A DNA stretch of 8,481 nt. Origin: CAXMPK01 sp964195405. GTDB lineage: Bacteria > Actinomycetota > Acidimicrobiia > Spongiisociales > ZC4RG35. The DNA lies in NCBI GenBank assembly GCA_964195405.1, contig CAXMPK010000026.1, positions 1 to 8,481 on the forward strand, in the 5' to 3' direction. Of the stretch, positions 1 to 6,405 are shown piece by piece (position 1 is the stretch's first letter; each line of letters begins with the position of its first letter). The position numbers and the translations under genes were made by a program. The notes beneath the pieces were generated by a model. The model saw nothing but the letters and a program-made list of their open reading frames with translations, was not told the origin of the DNA and ran no database searches.

Positions 1-1
1 G

Positions 2-2506
2 TCGACTCAACTCGCCCAGAAGTTCGGTGTGGACTATCCGGGACTTGTCGCTGACCATTTTTCGATCGTGCGCGCCGAAGTCAGCCGAGCTGCTGGCGTG
101 GAGGTCAACACAACGGGCGACGGGGTATTTGCAGCCTTCCCCAGCGCGGGTGATGCGCTGAAGGCTGCTAGCGAGATTCAACATCGGATGTACACCGCAG
201 ACTGGCCTGAAGGCGGAGATGTCAGTGTGCGGATCGGAGTCCACACTGGAGAAGCGACAGTGACGGACGGGGACTATGTGGGCGTCGAAGTACACAAGGC
301 CGCCCGAATCATGTCGGCAGGACACGGCGGCCAGGTGTTGGCAAGCGAAACAACTCGGCTGCTTTCCGGCGGTGATTTCGAGTACAGATCGTTGGGTCGA
401 CATGTTCTTCGCGGTCTCGAGAGTGACGAAGCGGTCTTTCAGCTGGTTATCTCGGACCTTCCTTCCGAATTCCCACCGCTCAACACCGCATCGGCGATCC
501 ATAACAACCTCCCAACCCGTGTCTCGTCCATCATCGGTCGGGATGATGACATCGCGACGATCGCCGGGCTGATCGGAGAACACCGTCTGGTAACGATCTT
601 GGGTCCTGGGGGAGTAGGAAAAACCAGCCTCGCTCTGACCGTGGGGAGTCAACTCGTTGAAAGGTTTCCGGGAGGGGTCACCTTTGTCGACCTCTCAGCT
701 GTCTCCGATGCCGCCCTGGTTGTTCCTTCGATTGCCAACGCGTTGGAGATCGACTCTCAGACGGTGGAGGGAACTTCGCAGCGGCTCGGCGAGACGAAGG
801 CTCTCCTGTTGCTCGACAATTTCGAACAAGTCATCGAAGCTGCTGACGATATCGGGCGTCTAATGGCTGCAAACGCTCACGCGCGATTCTTGGTCACTAG
901 TCAGGGACCGCTGCGTTTGGCCGGGGAACAGCGGTATGTCTTGCCAACACTTCCCGTGAATGGTTCGGCCGATTCTGCAGGTGTAAAACTGTTCTATGAA
1001 CGTGCTCTCGCGGCCGACACATCATTCTCCGCTGAGCCGGCAGATGTGACGGCGCTGGTGGGACGTCTTGATGGCCTGCCGTTGGCCATTGAACTGGTGG
1101 CCGCGCGGGTCAATCTGCTGTCTCCGGTAGAGATGCTGGAACGGATCGAACAGGGAGCCATTCCCTATACGGCATCGGCAGCGACCCCAGAACGTAACCG
1201 CACGCTTGGTGATGCCCTCTCGTGGAGTTATGACCTTTTGGACGACGACAGCCGGGTTGTGTTCCGACGTCTGTCGATATTTGCCAGCGATATAAGCCTG
1301 GCTGGCGCGGAGGCGGTCGCCAGTCATGACGGCGTGCCCGACGCCTTGGCCGCGATCGGCGAGTTGGTGGATCAATCGATGCTTCTGCGTCAGCCCGGTT
1401 CAGCAAGCAGGTTTCGCATGCTGAACGGCGTTCGACGTTTCGGTCGCCAGCTTCTCACCGATTCAAACGAAGCCGATGACGTCAGGGAACGTTTCGTGGC
1501 TCACTTCTGCCGTCTCGGTGACGAGGCATATTCGGGACTTCAATCGGATCGGGGCGAGTGGTGGCACTCCCATCTTGAGGATGAGCTGGGCAACGTGAGG
1601 GAAGTGTTGTCGATTCTTTACGCCGACAGGGAGGCGGGGAGAGGATTGGCGCTGCTTGGCAACACCTGGCGCTTCTATCAGAGTCGTGGCCACCTGGTGG
1701 AGGCTGAACTATGGCTAGAACGCTTCTTCGCGCTCCCCGATGCCGAGGTAGGCAGTGTGGGGCTGGTCAAAGGGGTGATGGCACGAGCAGCAATTCACTA
1801 CTGGCGACAGCAGCCTGATCTGGCGGTCGAGGACTACGAAGAGGCGGTGGAACGGGCCCGTGACCTCGGGGATCGGTCCTTGATAGCCGATGCCGTGTAT
1901 GGGTTGGCCACGTCGCTGATATGGGTTGATCGCGCTTCCGAGGCGGGTCCCTTTCTTGATGAGGCTCGGGCCATGTACACCGAGCTGGGGGATCTTGGAG
2001 GAGTAGCCGACATCGTCGCTAGTGACGCGTTTGCTGTCGGGACAGAGAGTGGTTTTGTCGGGCTAGCGCCGGAGTTCGAGCACGTCGCCGACCTCTATCA
2101 ACAGACCGGGCGACAAGTGCAGGCAACGCAGGCAATTTTTGCTCAGACGGCTGTCGCGCTGGCCGAGAACCGCTTGAAAGAAGCGCAAGTTCTGGCACGT
2201 TCCGGGTTGGCACGTGGAGTAGATCTCGGTGACGTCGTCCTCCAAACCTGGGGATTGGAATACGCCGCGACGATCGCGTTGATGTTCGACGATGTCGACC
2301 TAGCCACACTCTTGGCTGGTGCTGCCGAAGCTCAGCGCGAAAAGGCCGGGGTCAGTTCGAACCCTGGGACCGTCGATTTCTTCAACGCCAAGAGGCTGCT
2401 CGTGGAGCGATTCGGCGAGAATCGCACCGAAGAGCTGCTGGCTCGAGGTCGACTCATGGATCTCGCCGACGCTGTCAAGCTGGCCATGCCCCAAGAAGAG
2501 AAATAG
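2..2506 (+). CDS. Class III cyclase / NB-ARC-type ATPase / helical-repeat regulator (5' end outside window)
   Basis: This is a large signalling protein of the actinobacterial cyclase-ATPase type. The reading frame is open to the window edge, and the first codons (STQLAQKFG) match the stretch after the FTDxxGST metal motif of class III cyclases, so the true start is upstream and GTG 29 is only an internal codon. The cyclase domain runs to about nt 460. It shows TGDG at nt 113-124 (second metal Asp), an Asp before YVG near nt 272, and HKAAR near nt 293. The usual transition-state Asn is His there and the adenine-specifying Lys is Asn, so activity may be weak or altered. An ATPase follows: Walker A GPGGVGKTS (nt 602-628), Walker B LLLLD (about nt 803-817), and GLPLA near nt 1073. 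A winged-helix-like segment and alpha-helical, TPR-like repeats fill about nt 1190-2480. No C-terminal LuxR HTH is visible. The ligand and output are unknown. Confidence 0.92.
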   Translation, partial: STQLAQKFGVDYPGLVADHFSIVRAEVSRAAGVEVNTTGDGVFAAFPSAGDALKAASEIQHRMYTADWPEGGDVSVRIGVHTGEATVTDGDYVGVEVHKAARIMSAGHGGQVLASETTRLLSGGDFEYRSLGRHVLRGLESDEAVFQLVISDLPSEFPPLNTASAIHNNLPTRVSSIIGRDDDIATIAGLIGEHRLVTILGPGGVGKTSLALTVGSQLVERFPGGVTFVDLSAVSDAALVVPSIANALEIDSQTVEGTSQRLGETKALLLLDNFEQVIEAADDIGRLMAANAHARFLVTSQGPLRLAGEQRYVLPTLPVNGSADSAGVKLFYERALAADTSFSAEPADVTALVGRLDGLPLAIELVAARVNLLSPVEMLERIEQGAIPYTASAATPERNRTLGDALSWSYDLLDDDSRVVFRRLSIFASDISLAGAEAVASHDGVPDALAAIGELVDQSMLLRQPGSASRFRMLNGVRRFGRQLLTDSNEADDVRERFVAHFCRLGDEAYSGLQSDRGEWWHSHLEDELGNVREVLSILYADREAGRGLALLGNTWRFYQSRGHLVEAELWLERFFALPDAEVGSVGLVKGVMARAAIHYWRQQPDLAVEDYEEAVERARDLGDRSLIADAVYGLATSLIWVDRASEAGPFLDEARAMYTELGDLGGVADIVASDAFAVGTESGFVGLAPEFEHVADLYQQTGRQVQATQAIFAQTAVALAENRLKEAQVLARSGLARGVDLGDVVLQTWGLEYAATIALMFDDVDLATLLAGAAEAQREKAGVSSNPGTVDFFNAKRLLVERFGENRTEELLARGRLMDLADAVKLAMPQEEK

Positions 2507-2608
2507 GGACTGCTCTAGTCACGCCTGGAGGCGGCAGGCATTAAGTGCGGGGCGTGTGGTGTGGTTTCGTAGACGTCAGCCGATTGGGGGCTTGGTTACT
2601 GTCGTTGC

Positions 2609-3511
2609 ATGGTTGATCCGTCTCGTCCTACATGGCTGCGGTCGGAGTTGTTTCCGTTTGAGAGTCGTTTCGCTGATATTGATGGGAACAGTGTCCATTA
2701 CGTAGATGAGGGTTCTGGACCGGTTGTGCTGTTGGTCCATGGGAACCCGGACTTCTCGTTTCTGTACCGGCACCAAATCGATGATCTGAGAACCAGTTAC
2801 CGGTGTGTTGCCTTCGACATGCCTGGTTTCGGACTTTCCGAGCCAGTTGCCGGGTTTGGATTCACGCCAGAGAAGCAATCATCGGTTCTCCAAGGTTTGA
2901 TTGAACACCTGGACCTTCGTTCGGTGTGGCTGGTTGTTCACGATTGGGGTGGGCCGATCGGTCTTCGCGCGGCGCAACAATTATCTGACCGTTTCGCCGG
3001 TCTGATCGTCACTGGAACTCTTGCGTGGCCTGACTATCGACGACGGTCGCCCTGGTGGGTGCGCCTGATGATGGGTTTCATAGGCGGTAATAAGGGTCGG
3101 TCGTTCACTCTGAAGAACAATCTGATTCTCGAAGGGCCGCTCCGGTCAGAGATGAGCAAAGGCACCCGCCCGCCCAGCGAAGAAGTCAAGGAGGTTTACC
3201 GAGGTCCTTTCCCTACGGTCGAATCAAGAACTCCAACATGGGTACTGGCACACCACCTTTGGACCTCAACCGGCGAAGAGTTCCTCACGACTGTCGAACA
3301 AGACCTCTCGAAACTTGCCGACCTTCCCACACTCCTGATCTTCGGTGAGGCCGACAGATTCACCACACCAAAACAGTCGTTGCCCAGATTCCAACAGAGC
3401 TTCCCCAACCACGAAACTGTCATCATCCCTGGAGCCGGACACTTCTTCCCAGAAAGCGCACCCGAGGCCACCACTACCGCTATCCGGAACTGGCTAGACA
3501 AGACCGCCTAG
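2609..3511 (+). CDS. Alpha/beta hydrolase, haloalkane dehalogenase-like
   Basis: This 300-residue protein has the usual length of haloalkane dehalogenases. The alpha/beta-hydrolase core is complete: the oxyanion motif HGNP at 44-47, the nucleophile elbow VVHDWGG with Asp112, the acid Asp249 in FGEADRF, and the base His278 in GAGHFF. Asn46 and Trp113, next to the nucleophile, sit where dehalogenases bind the leaving halide. An acid after strand 7 together with an Asn+Trp pair resembles subfamily III of these enzymes (family knowledge). Expected chemistry is hydrolytic cleavage of a carbon-halogen bond through an ester on Asp112. An epoxide hydrolase or another Asp-nucleophile hydrolase remains possible, because the cap (about 140-215) was not matched to a substrate. 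There is no signal peptide, so it is probably cytosolic. ATG 2609 is the first start after an in-frame stop at 2570, but no good SD precedes it. It lies 102 bases after the regulator, possibly independently transcribed. The first half is G/T-rich and the second half A/C-rich. Confidence 0.9.
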   Translation: MVDPSRPTWLRSELFPFESRFADIDGNSVHYVDEGSGPVVLLVHGNPDFSFLYRHQIDDLRTSYRCVAFDMPGFGLSEPVAGFGFTPEKQSSVLQGLIEHLDLRSVWLVVHDWGGPIGLRAAQQLSDRFAGLIVTGTLAWPDYRRRSPWWVRLMMGFIGGNKGRSFTLKNNLILEGPLRSEMSKGTRPPSEEVKEVYRGPFPTVESRTPTWVLAHHLWTSTGEEFLTTVEQDLSKLADLPTLLIFGEADRFTTPKQSLPRFQQSFPNHETVIIPGAGHFFPESAPEATTTAIRNWLDKTA

Positions 3512-3593
3512 ACACAACAAAGCGTTCCCTACCGCTCACCCGCCAACAATATGCGCCCGAATCAGCCGCCCATAAGTGCTGCGGCTCGAGGGG

Positions 3594-3653
3594 TCATTGC
3601 AACACTTCAGCGAGTTTTTCTGATGGTGTCATCCCGTTGAGGGTCTGTCGAGG
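3594..3653 (-). mobile_element. IS30-family transposase C-terminal remnant
   Basis: Read on the minus strand, these codons give PRQTLNGMTPSEKLAEVLQ followed by TGA at 3596-3594. This closely follows the pattern ending IS30-family transposases (RPRxTLxxxTPxExxxxxL, then stop). Homology stops upstream of the PRQTL motif: the next minus-strand codons (VPP, then VSSS) no longer resemble the DDE domain. Only about 20 of some 350-400 codons therefore remain. The bases just below 3594 may contain the original IS end, but no inverted repeat could be assigned. The element is inactive. The assignment rests on a short motif. Confidence 0.6.
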
Positions 3654-3787
3654 CGGGACCACGGAGGAACTGTCGGCCCTCAGCAACCTGCGCAGCGGTA
3701 TCGTCGTTCGCCTAATGGAAATCGAGCTGATCCGGACGATGGCAGGTTTCGCATTTCACTCGAATTTCTGAGCGTAAGTTCTGACGG

Positions 3788-4072
3788 ATGACCCTGGATT
3801 TGCAGTCACTCATCCTCGGAGCCCTGCTGGCAGGCATCGCCGTCCTGCTAAGAGAGACTCTCACCCGAGTAGGCCACCAGCGCGGCACACTTCGGCGTGA
3901 CGTATATGAGCTGACGAATGTCTTACCGCTCTGGCTCTCGCGTTTCCATCCGGAGTTCGAGCGGCTCCACGGCGAGTTCCCACTGATCCCCTCACGGTTC
4001 AGCGGAGCCCAGATCCTTGCTGCCCATCCAGCCCAAAGTTCTCCTCATACACTCGGACAATCTCGAGTTTGA
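3788..4072 (+). pseudogene. Small membrane-anchored ORF truncated by IS3 remnant
   Basis: ATG 3788 opens a frame with an N-terminal hydrophobic helix (about residues 6-21, LQSLILGALLAGIAVLL), then a basic and amphipathic stretch. It looks like the start of a type I/II single-pass membrane protein. From about nt 3985 onward the codons are the antisense of IS3 transposase sequence, so only the first 65 or so residues are native and the last 28 are read-through into the insertion. The rest of the gene was not found on the far side of the IS remnant. No strong SD precedes the ATG. I do not recognise the family. The stretch 3654-3787 just upstream holds no convincing gene; a 40-codon plus-strand frame ending at the TGA near 3769 may be another gene tail. 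Confidence 0.45.
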
Positions 4073-4429
4073 GTTGCTCGTCTCGGATCGACCAGGCCGA
4101 CCACGGCCGGCGTTTCTGACCCCAATACGTCGACGGAGCCAACTGCAACACCCTGCAGATGGGCTCGACCCCGAAACGCTCCCGGTGGGCGTCGATAAAC
4201 ATGATCAGAGCCTGGGGCCGGCGAGCTCGGTCGCGAAGAAAGCCGAAGCCGCCCACAAAATCTCACTGGCCCGACCCAACTCCCTGACTTCACGTTCCAA
4301 CTGTTTCAACCGCTCCCGCTCATCAGAAGTCAACCACGGCCGACAACCCTCATCGATCTCAACCCGACGCACCCACATTCGAACAGTCTCCGACGTCGGA
4401 CCCAACTTCTCCGCAACCGAACAGATCGC
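3985..4429 (-). mobile_element. IS3-family element remnant (orfA-orfB, both ends missing, frameshifted)
   Basis: Two overlapping minus-strand frames match the IS3 orfA/orfB layout. OrfA homology runs from 4429 (AICSVAEKLG) through the helix-turn-helix (SETVRMWVRR), the leucine-zipper part (ERERLKQLEREVREL) and the ASAFFATEL end, stopping at 4205. Its first 30 or so residues are missing. OrfB continues in the -1 frame, as usual for programmed frameshifting, with FIDAHRERFGVEPICRVL, APSTYW and VYEENFGL. Near 4024 the frame breaks: one frame over, the sequence continues as AARIW then LNREGI (family pattern ARKVWRQLNREGI), ending at about 3985. The DDE catalytic domain is absent. About 445 bases remain of an element normally near 1.2 kb, so it cannot transpose by itself. 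No terminal inverted repeats are left. Confidence 0.85.
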
Positions 4430-4430
4430 A

Positions 4431-4516
4431 TTATGTCGGGCCCGTGATGCCCCGGGACAGGCGAACATAAATGTCGTTATGTGCCGGGCAAAGGTCTCAT
4501 CCGGCCAATGTCGGGC
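4431..4516. repeat. ATGTCG repeat cluster with a dif-like 11-6-11 palindrome
   Basis: ATGTCG occurs at 4433, 4471 and 4508, spaced 38 and 37 bases. The first and third copies extend to ATGTCGGGC. The middle copy is the exact centre of an inverted repeat ACATAA-ATGTCG-TTATGT (4465-4482). Extended to 11-base arms, GGCGAACATAA (4460-4470) and TTATGTGCCGG (4477-4487), it has the XerC-6-XerD architecture. Compared with the E. coli dif arms GGTGCGCATAA and TTATGTTAAAT, 8/11 and 6/11 positions agree. It sits exactly where IS3 orfA homology ends. It may be a tyrosine-recombinase site or the scar of one. No recombinase gene is in the window, so function is inferred. Confidence 0.4.
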
Positions 4517-4646
4517 GTCCGAGCCGGTCCCTGTGATTTAGATCATCGCGTCTTTCGCTGGCGCCTTGCGACGGTTGGCTGAGATGGCTGGTCGGGTGAA
4601 TCGGTGTTCCCTGCACGCGTCTCATTCGAGCGTGTACGGTTCGATT

Positions 4647-4669
4647 CGACACCACGGTCTGTGGTGTCG
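4647..4669. promoter_or_regulatory. Perfect 9-bp inverted repeat upstream of LVIVD gene
   Basis: CGACACCAC and GTGGTGTCG are perfect inverted arms around the loop GGTCT, centred about 85 bases before ATG 4744. It could be an RNA hairpin in the 5' leader or a dyad operator. The lack of a following T-run argues against a simple intrinsic terminator. The remaining gene-free sequence between the repeat cluster and the gene (4517-4743) shows no ORF or clear promoter boxes beyond this hairpin and the RBS. Confidence 0.4.
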
Positions 4670-4730
4670 CGAATGGTGAGAGGGTCATCGCAGCGGCCTT
4701 GGCGGCTGGTTGGCGACATTTCACCCTGCG

Positions 4731-4736
4731 AAAGGA
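4731..4736 (+). promoter_or_regulatory. Ribosome binding site deciding the LVIVD gene start
   Basis: AAAGGA lies 7 bases before ATG 4744. The in-frame upstream start at 4699 has no such signal and would put 15 charged and aromatic residues in front of a standard signal peptide, so 4744 is preferred. Confidence 0.7.
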
Positions 4737-4743
4737 AATAGTC

Positions 4744-6039
4744 ATGCGATCCAAACGAAGAAGGGCGACTCTAATTGGGATAGTGCTCGCGCTGGTGGTC
4801 ATTGCACTGCCGGTGTCGGCCGGTCACGACGATGACCCATCGACGGAGAGCCTGCATCCCTTGGGCCACATAGAAGAGCCAGCCAGTCTCTTTTATGGCC
4901 CACCCACCGTGCACACCGACGTCGCGTTCTGGGGCACATACGCTTTCCAGGGCAACTGGCTAGGTATCAATATTCGAGACATAAGCGCTCCTGGTAGTCC
5001 CAAGCAAGTCTCCTTCACCGAGTGTGAGGGGAACCAGGGCGACGTGGTGGTGTGGGATGACATCCTTGTTCGCTCATGGAATTCACCGGCTTCTGGCACT
5101 CAGCAATGTGATGGTTCAACCGTTCCAGCCGGCTTCGAGGGATTGCACATATTCGACATCAGCGATCTCTCGGATCCGACGCTGGTTGGGGAGGTGGACC
5201 TGAGCAACGGTGCGATTCCGGGAAGATGCGGGTCGCATACAGCGACGGGTGTTCCCGACTTGGCCAACGACCGCCTGTTGATCTACAACTCTGGCAGCGG
5301 TTGTGACGGTTTCGACGTCGTCGAGGTGCCACTGGGTTCTCCTGGGACTGCCGCCTATATCCGTACCGAAACGGCCGGCCGCGAGTGCCATGACATCGGG
5401 GTCATCCTTGGTGACGCCAACAAGGTGTCCTGCGCCGGCGACGACGGTTTCACAGTGTGGACCCTCACCAACGGCGGCACGCTGACCAATCCGGATCTTT
5501 TGTATTCGAGATCCGTGTCTGGGGTCGGCGTTGGGCACACGGCCGCCTTTAGTTGGGACGGGGACGTCCTGATCTTCGGTCACGAACCCGGAGGCGGTGT
5601 CGGTCCGTTTTGCCAGGCTTCGAGTGCGGACGATGACAAGTCGTTGTTCTTCTTCGACACGGACAGCGGGGCTCTCCTCGGCAAATGGGTCCTGCCACGA
5701 CCACAGAGCGCCACGGAGAACTGCACAATCCACAACCTAAACGTCATTCCGATCCGGGGCGGAAACGATGTGCTGGTACATGGCAGCTATCAGTCAGGAG
5801 TATCCGTTGTCGATTTCACCGACCCAGGGCAGGCGGTTGAACTCGCCTACAGCGATCCTCCTGCCATCGACCCGATCGACCTGGGTGGTTCGTGGTCGGC
5901 GTACTGGTACAACAACTTCATATACGAAACCAACATCACCGAGGGCCTGAACATCTTCCGATTCTCGGGCAAGCAGACCGCCGGGGCACTACGCCTCGAC
6001 CACCTCAACCCGCAGACCCAGGAATTCACCATCGACTGA
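4744..6039 (+). CDS. Secreted LVIVD-repeat (beta-propeller) protein
   Basis: This 431-residue exported protein belongs to the LVIVD-repeat group of uncharacterised beta-propellers. A classic signal peptide covers residues 1-26: RSKRRR, a hydrophobic core LIGIVLALVVIAL, then PVSA before GH. Propeller strands recur with the family's hydrophobic-D pattern, for example LGINIRDIS (about 73-81), GLHIFDISD (about 133-141) and GVSVVDFTD (about 352-360). The C-terminal block (GGSWSAYWYNNFIY, then GLNIFRFSG) matches the usual family ending. The mature part has eight Cys (94, 122, 162, 187, 215, 230, 290, 327), an even number that fits disulfides outside the cell. Several His sit close to these Cys (CGSH, CHD, CTIH) and in GHT, raising metal binding as an alternative. 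No catalytic motif is known for the family, so surface binding or scaffolding is only a guess. It appears monocistronic, with a dyad upstream and a strong hairpin 11 bases after the stop. Confidence 0.88.
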   Translation: MRSKRRRATLIGIVLALVVIALPVSAGHDDDPSTESLHPLGHIEEPASLFYGPPTVHTDVAFWGTYAFQGNWLGINIRDISAPGSPKQVSFTECEGNQGDVVVWDDILVRSWNSPASGTQQCDGSTVPAGFEGLHIFDISDLSDPTLVGEVDLSNGAIPGRCGSHTATGVPDLANDRLLIYNSGSGCDGFDVVEVPLGSPGTAAYIRTETAGRECHDIGVILGDANKVSCAGDDGFTVWTLTNGGTLTNPDLLYSRSVSGVGVGHTAAFSWDGDVLIFGHEPGGGVGPFCQASSADDDKSLFFFDTDSGALLGKWVLPRPQSATENCTIHNLNVIPIRGGNDVLVHGSYQSGVSVVDFTDPGQAVELAYSDPPAIDPIDLGGSWSAYWYNNFIYETNITEGLNIFRFSGKQTAGALRLDHLNPQTQEFTID

Positions 6040-6049
6040 CCTGCGGAAT

Positions 6050-6086
6050 CTGAAGGGAGGGTTGGTGGTCACCACCCTCCCTTCAG
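6050..6086 (+). terminator. Strong hairpin terminator after LVIVD gene
   Basis: CTGAAGGGAGGG (6050-6061) pairs perfectly with CCCTCCCTTCAG (6075-6086). After a one-base bulge the stem can continue as TGGTG/CACCA, giving about 17 pairs and a tiny loop. It starts 11 bases after the TGA. No T-run follows, which is common for actinobacterial terminators. It could act in both directions, also stopping transcription from the DUF1254 stub on the other strand. Confidence 0.75.
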
Positions 6087-6117
6087 AAGACCTGCATTGA
6101 CTCGCTAGACATTCACC

Positions 6118-6264
6118 TCATCCGCCCATAACCGGCTGCGCCTCGACCGGAGTCGGCGCCCGATAGTGGAACCAGCGATTGACACCACTGGTCATTGCGA
6201 GCATCCCATCGAACATGCAGGCAGTCTCAGCGGCTCTAAAGTTGTCGACGTTGACCTGTGTCAT
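6118..6264 (-). pseudogene. DUF1254 protein, N-terminal stub (48 residues)
   Basis: ATG 6264 is preceded by GGAGG at a 7-base spacing, a convincing start. The product begins MTQVNVDNFRAAET and continues with GVNRWFHYRAPTPVEAQPV. This is the characteristic start of DUF1254/DUF1214-type proteins (VDNFxRAET, then GGVNRWxHxRxPTPxxxQxV), which normally go on with xRMNRDTLYS for several hundred residues. Here the frame ends after VMGG at 6118. A CGGATG (Arg-Met) one frame over, near 6126-6121, hints that a frameshift started the decay, but no further homology is readable before the terminator at 6086. The surviving RBS suggests recent loss. A short functional peptide cannot be excluded. Confidence 0.65.
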
Positions 6265-6405
6265 CGATCTGCCTCCGGATCTCTAGTTGAGACCTTTATC
6301 CACACCCAGGAATCGGTGGGATCCAGGCCGCACATACGGCACTTCTGGGCGGTCCAGTGGTTTCTCGATGACGATCAATCCTGTCGGAGAATGGAGGGCG
6401 TTGCC

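Noticed and set aside
29..31. GTG 29 as the start of the cyclase-ATPase regulator
   Set aside because: The frame is open to the window edge and the preceding codons match the cyclase motif, so the gene begins upstream.
3637..3771. Plus-strand 44-codon frame (EELSALSNLRSG, then IELIRTM) as a gene
   Set aside because: It overlaps the IS30 tail, has no clear start or RBS, and no recognised family.
5116..5733. Minus-strand 205-codon frame inside the LVIVD gene
   Set aside because: It is a shadow of a well-supported secreted protein with no RBS or family pattern.
6166..6405. N-terminal 80-residue extension of the SRPBCC protein from GTG 6166
   Set aside because: It lies antisense to the DUF1254 stub, has no family character, and the strong SD places the start at 6406.
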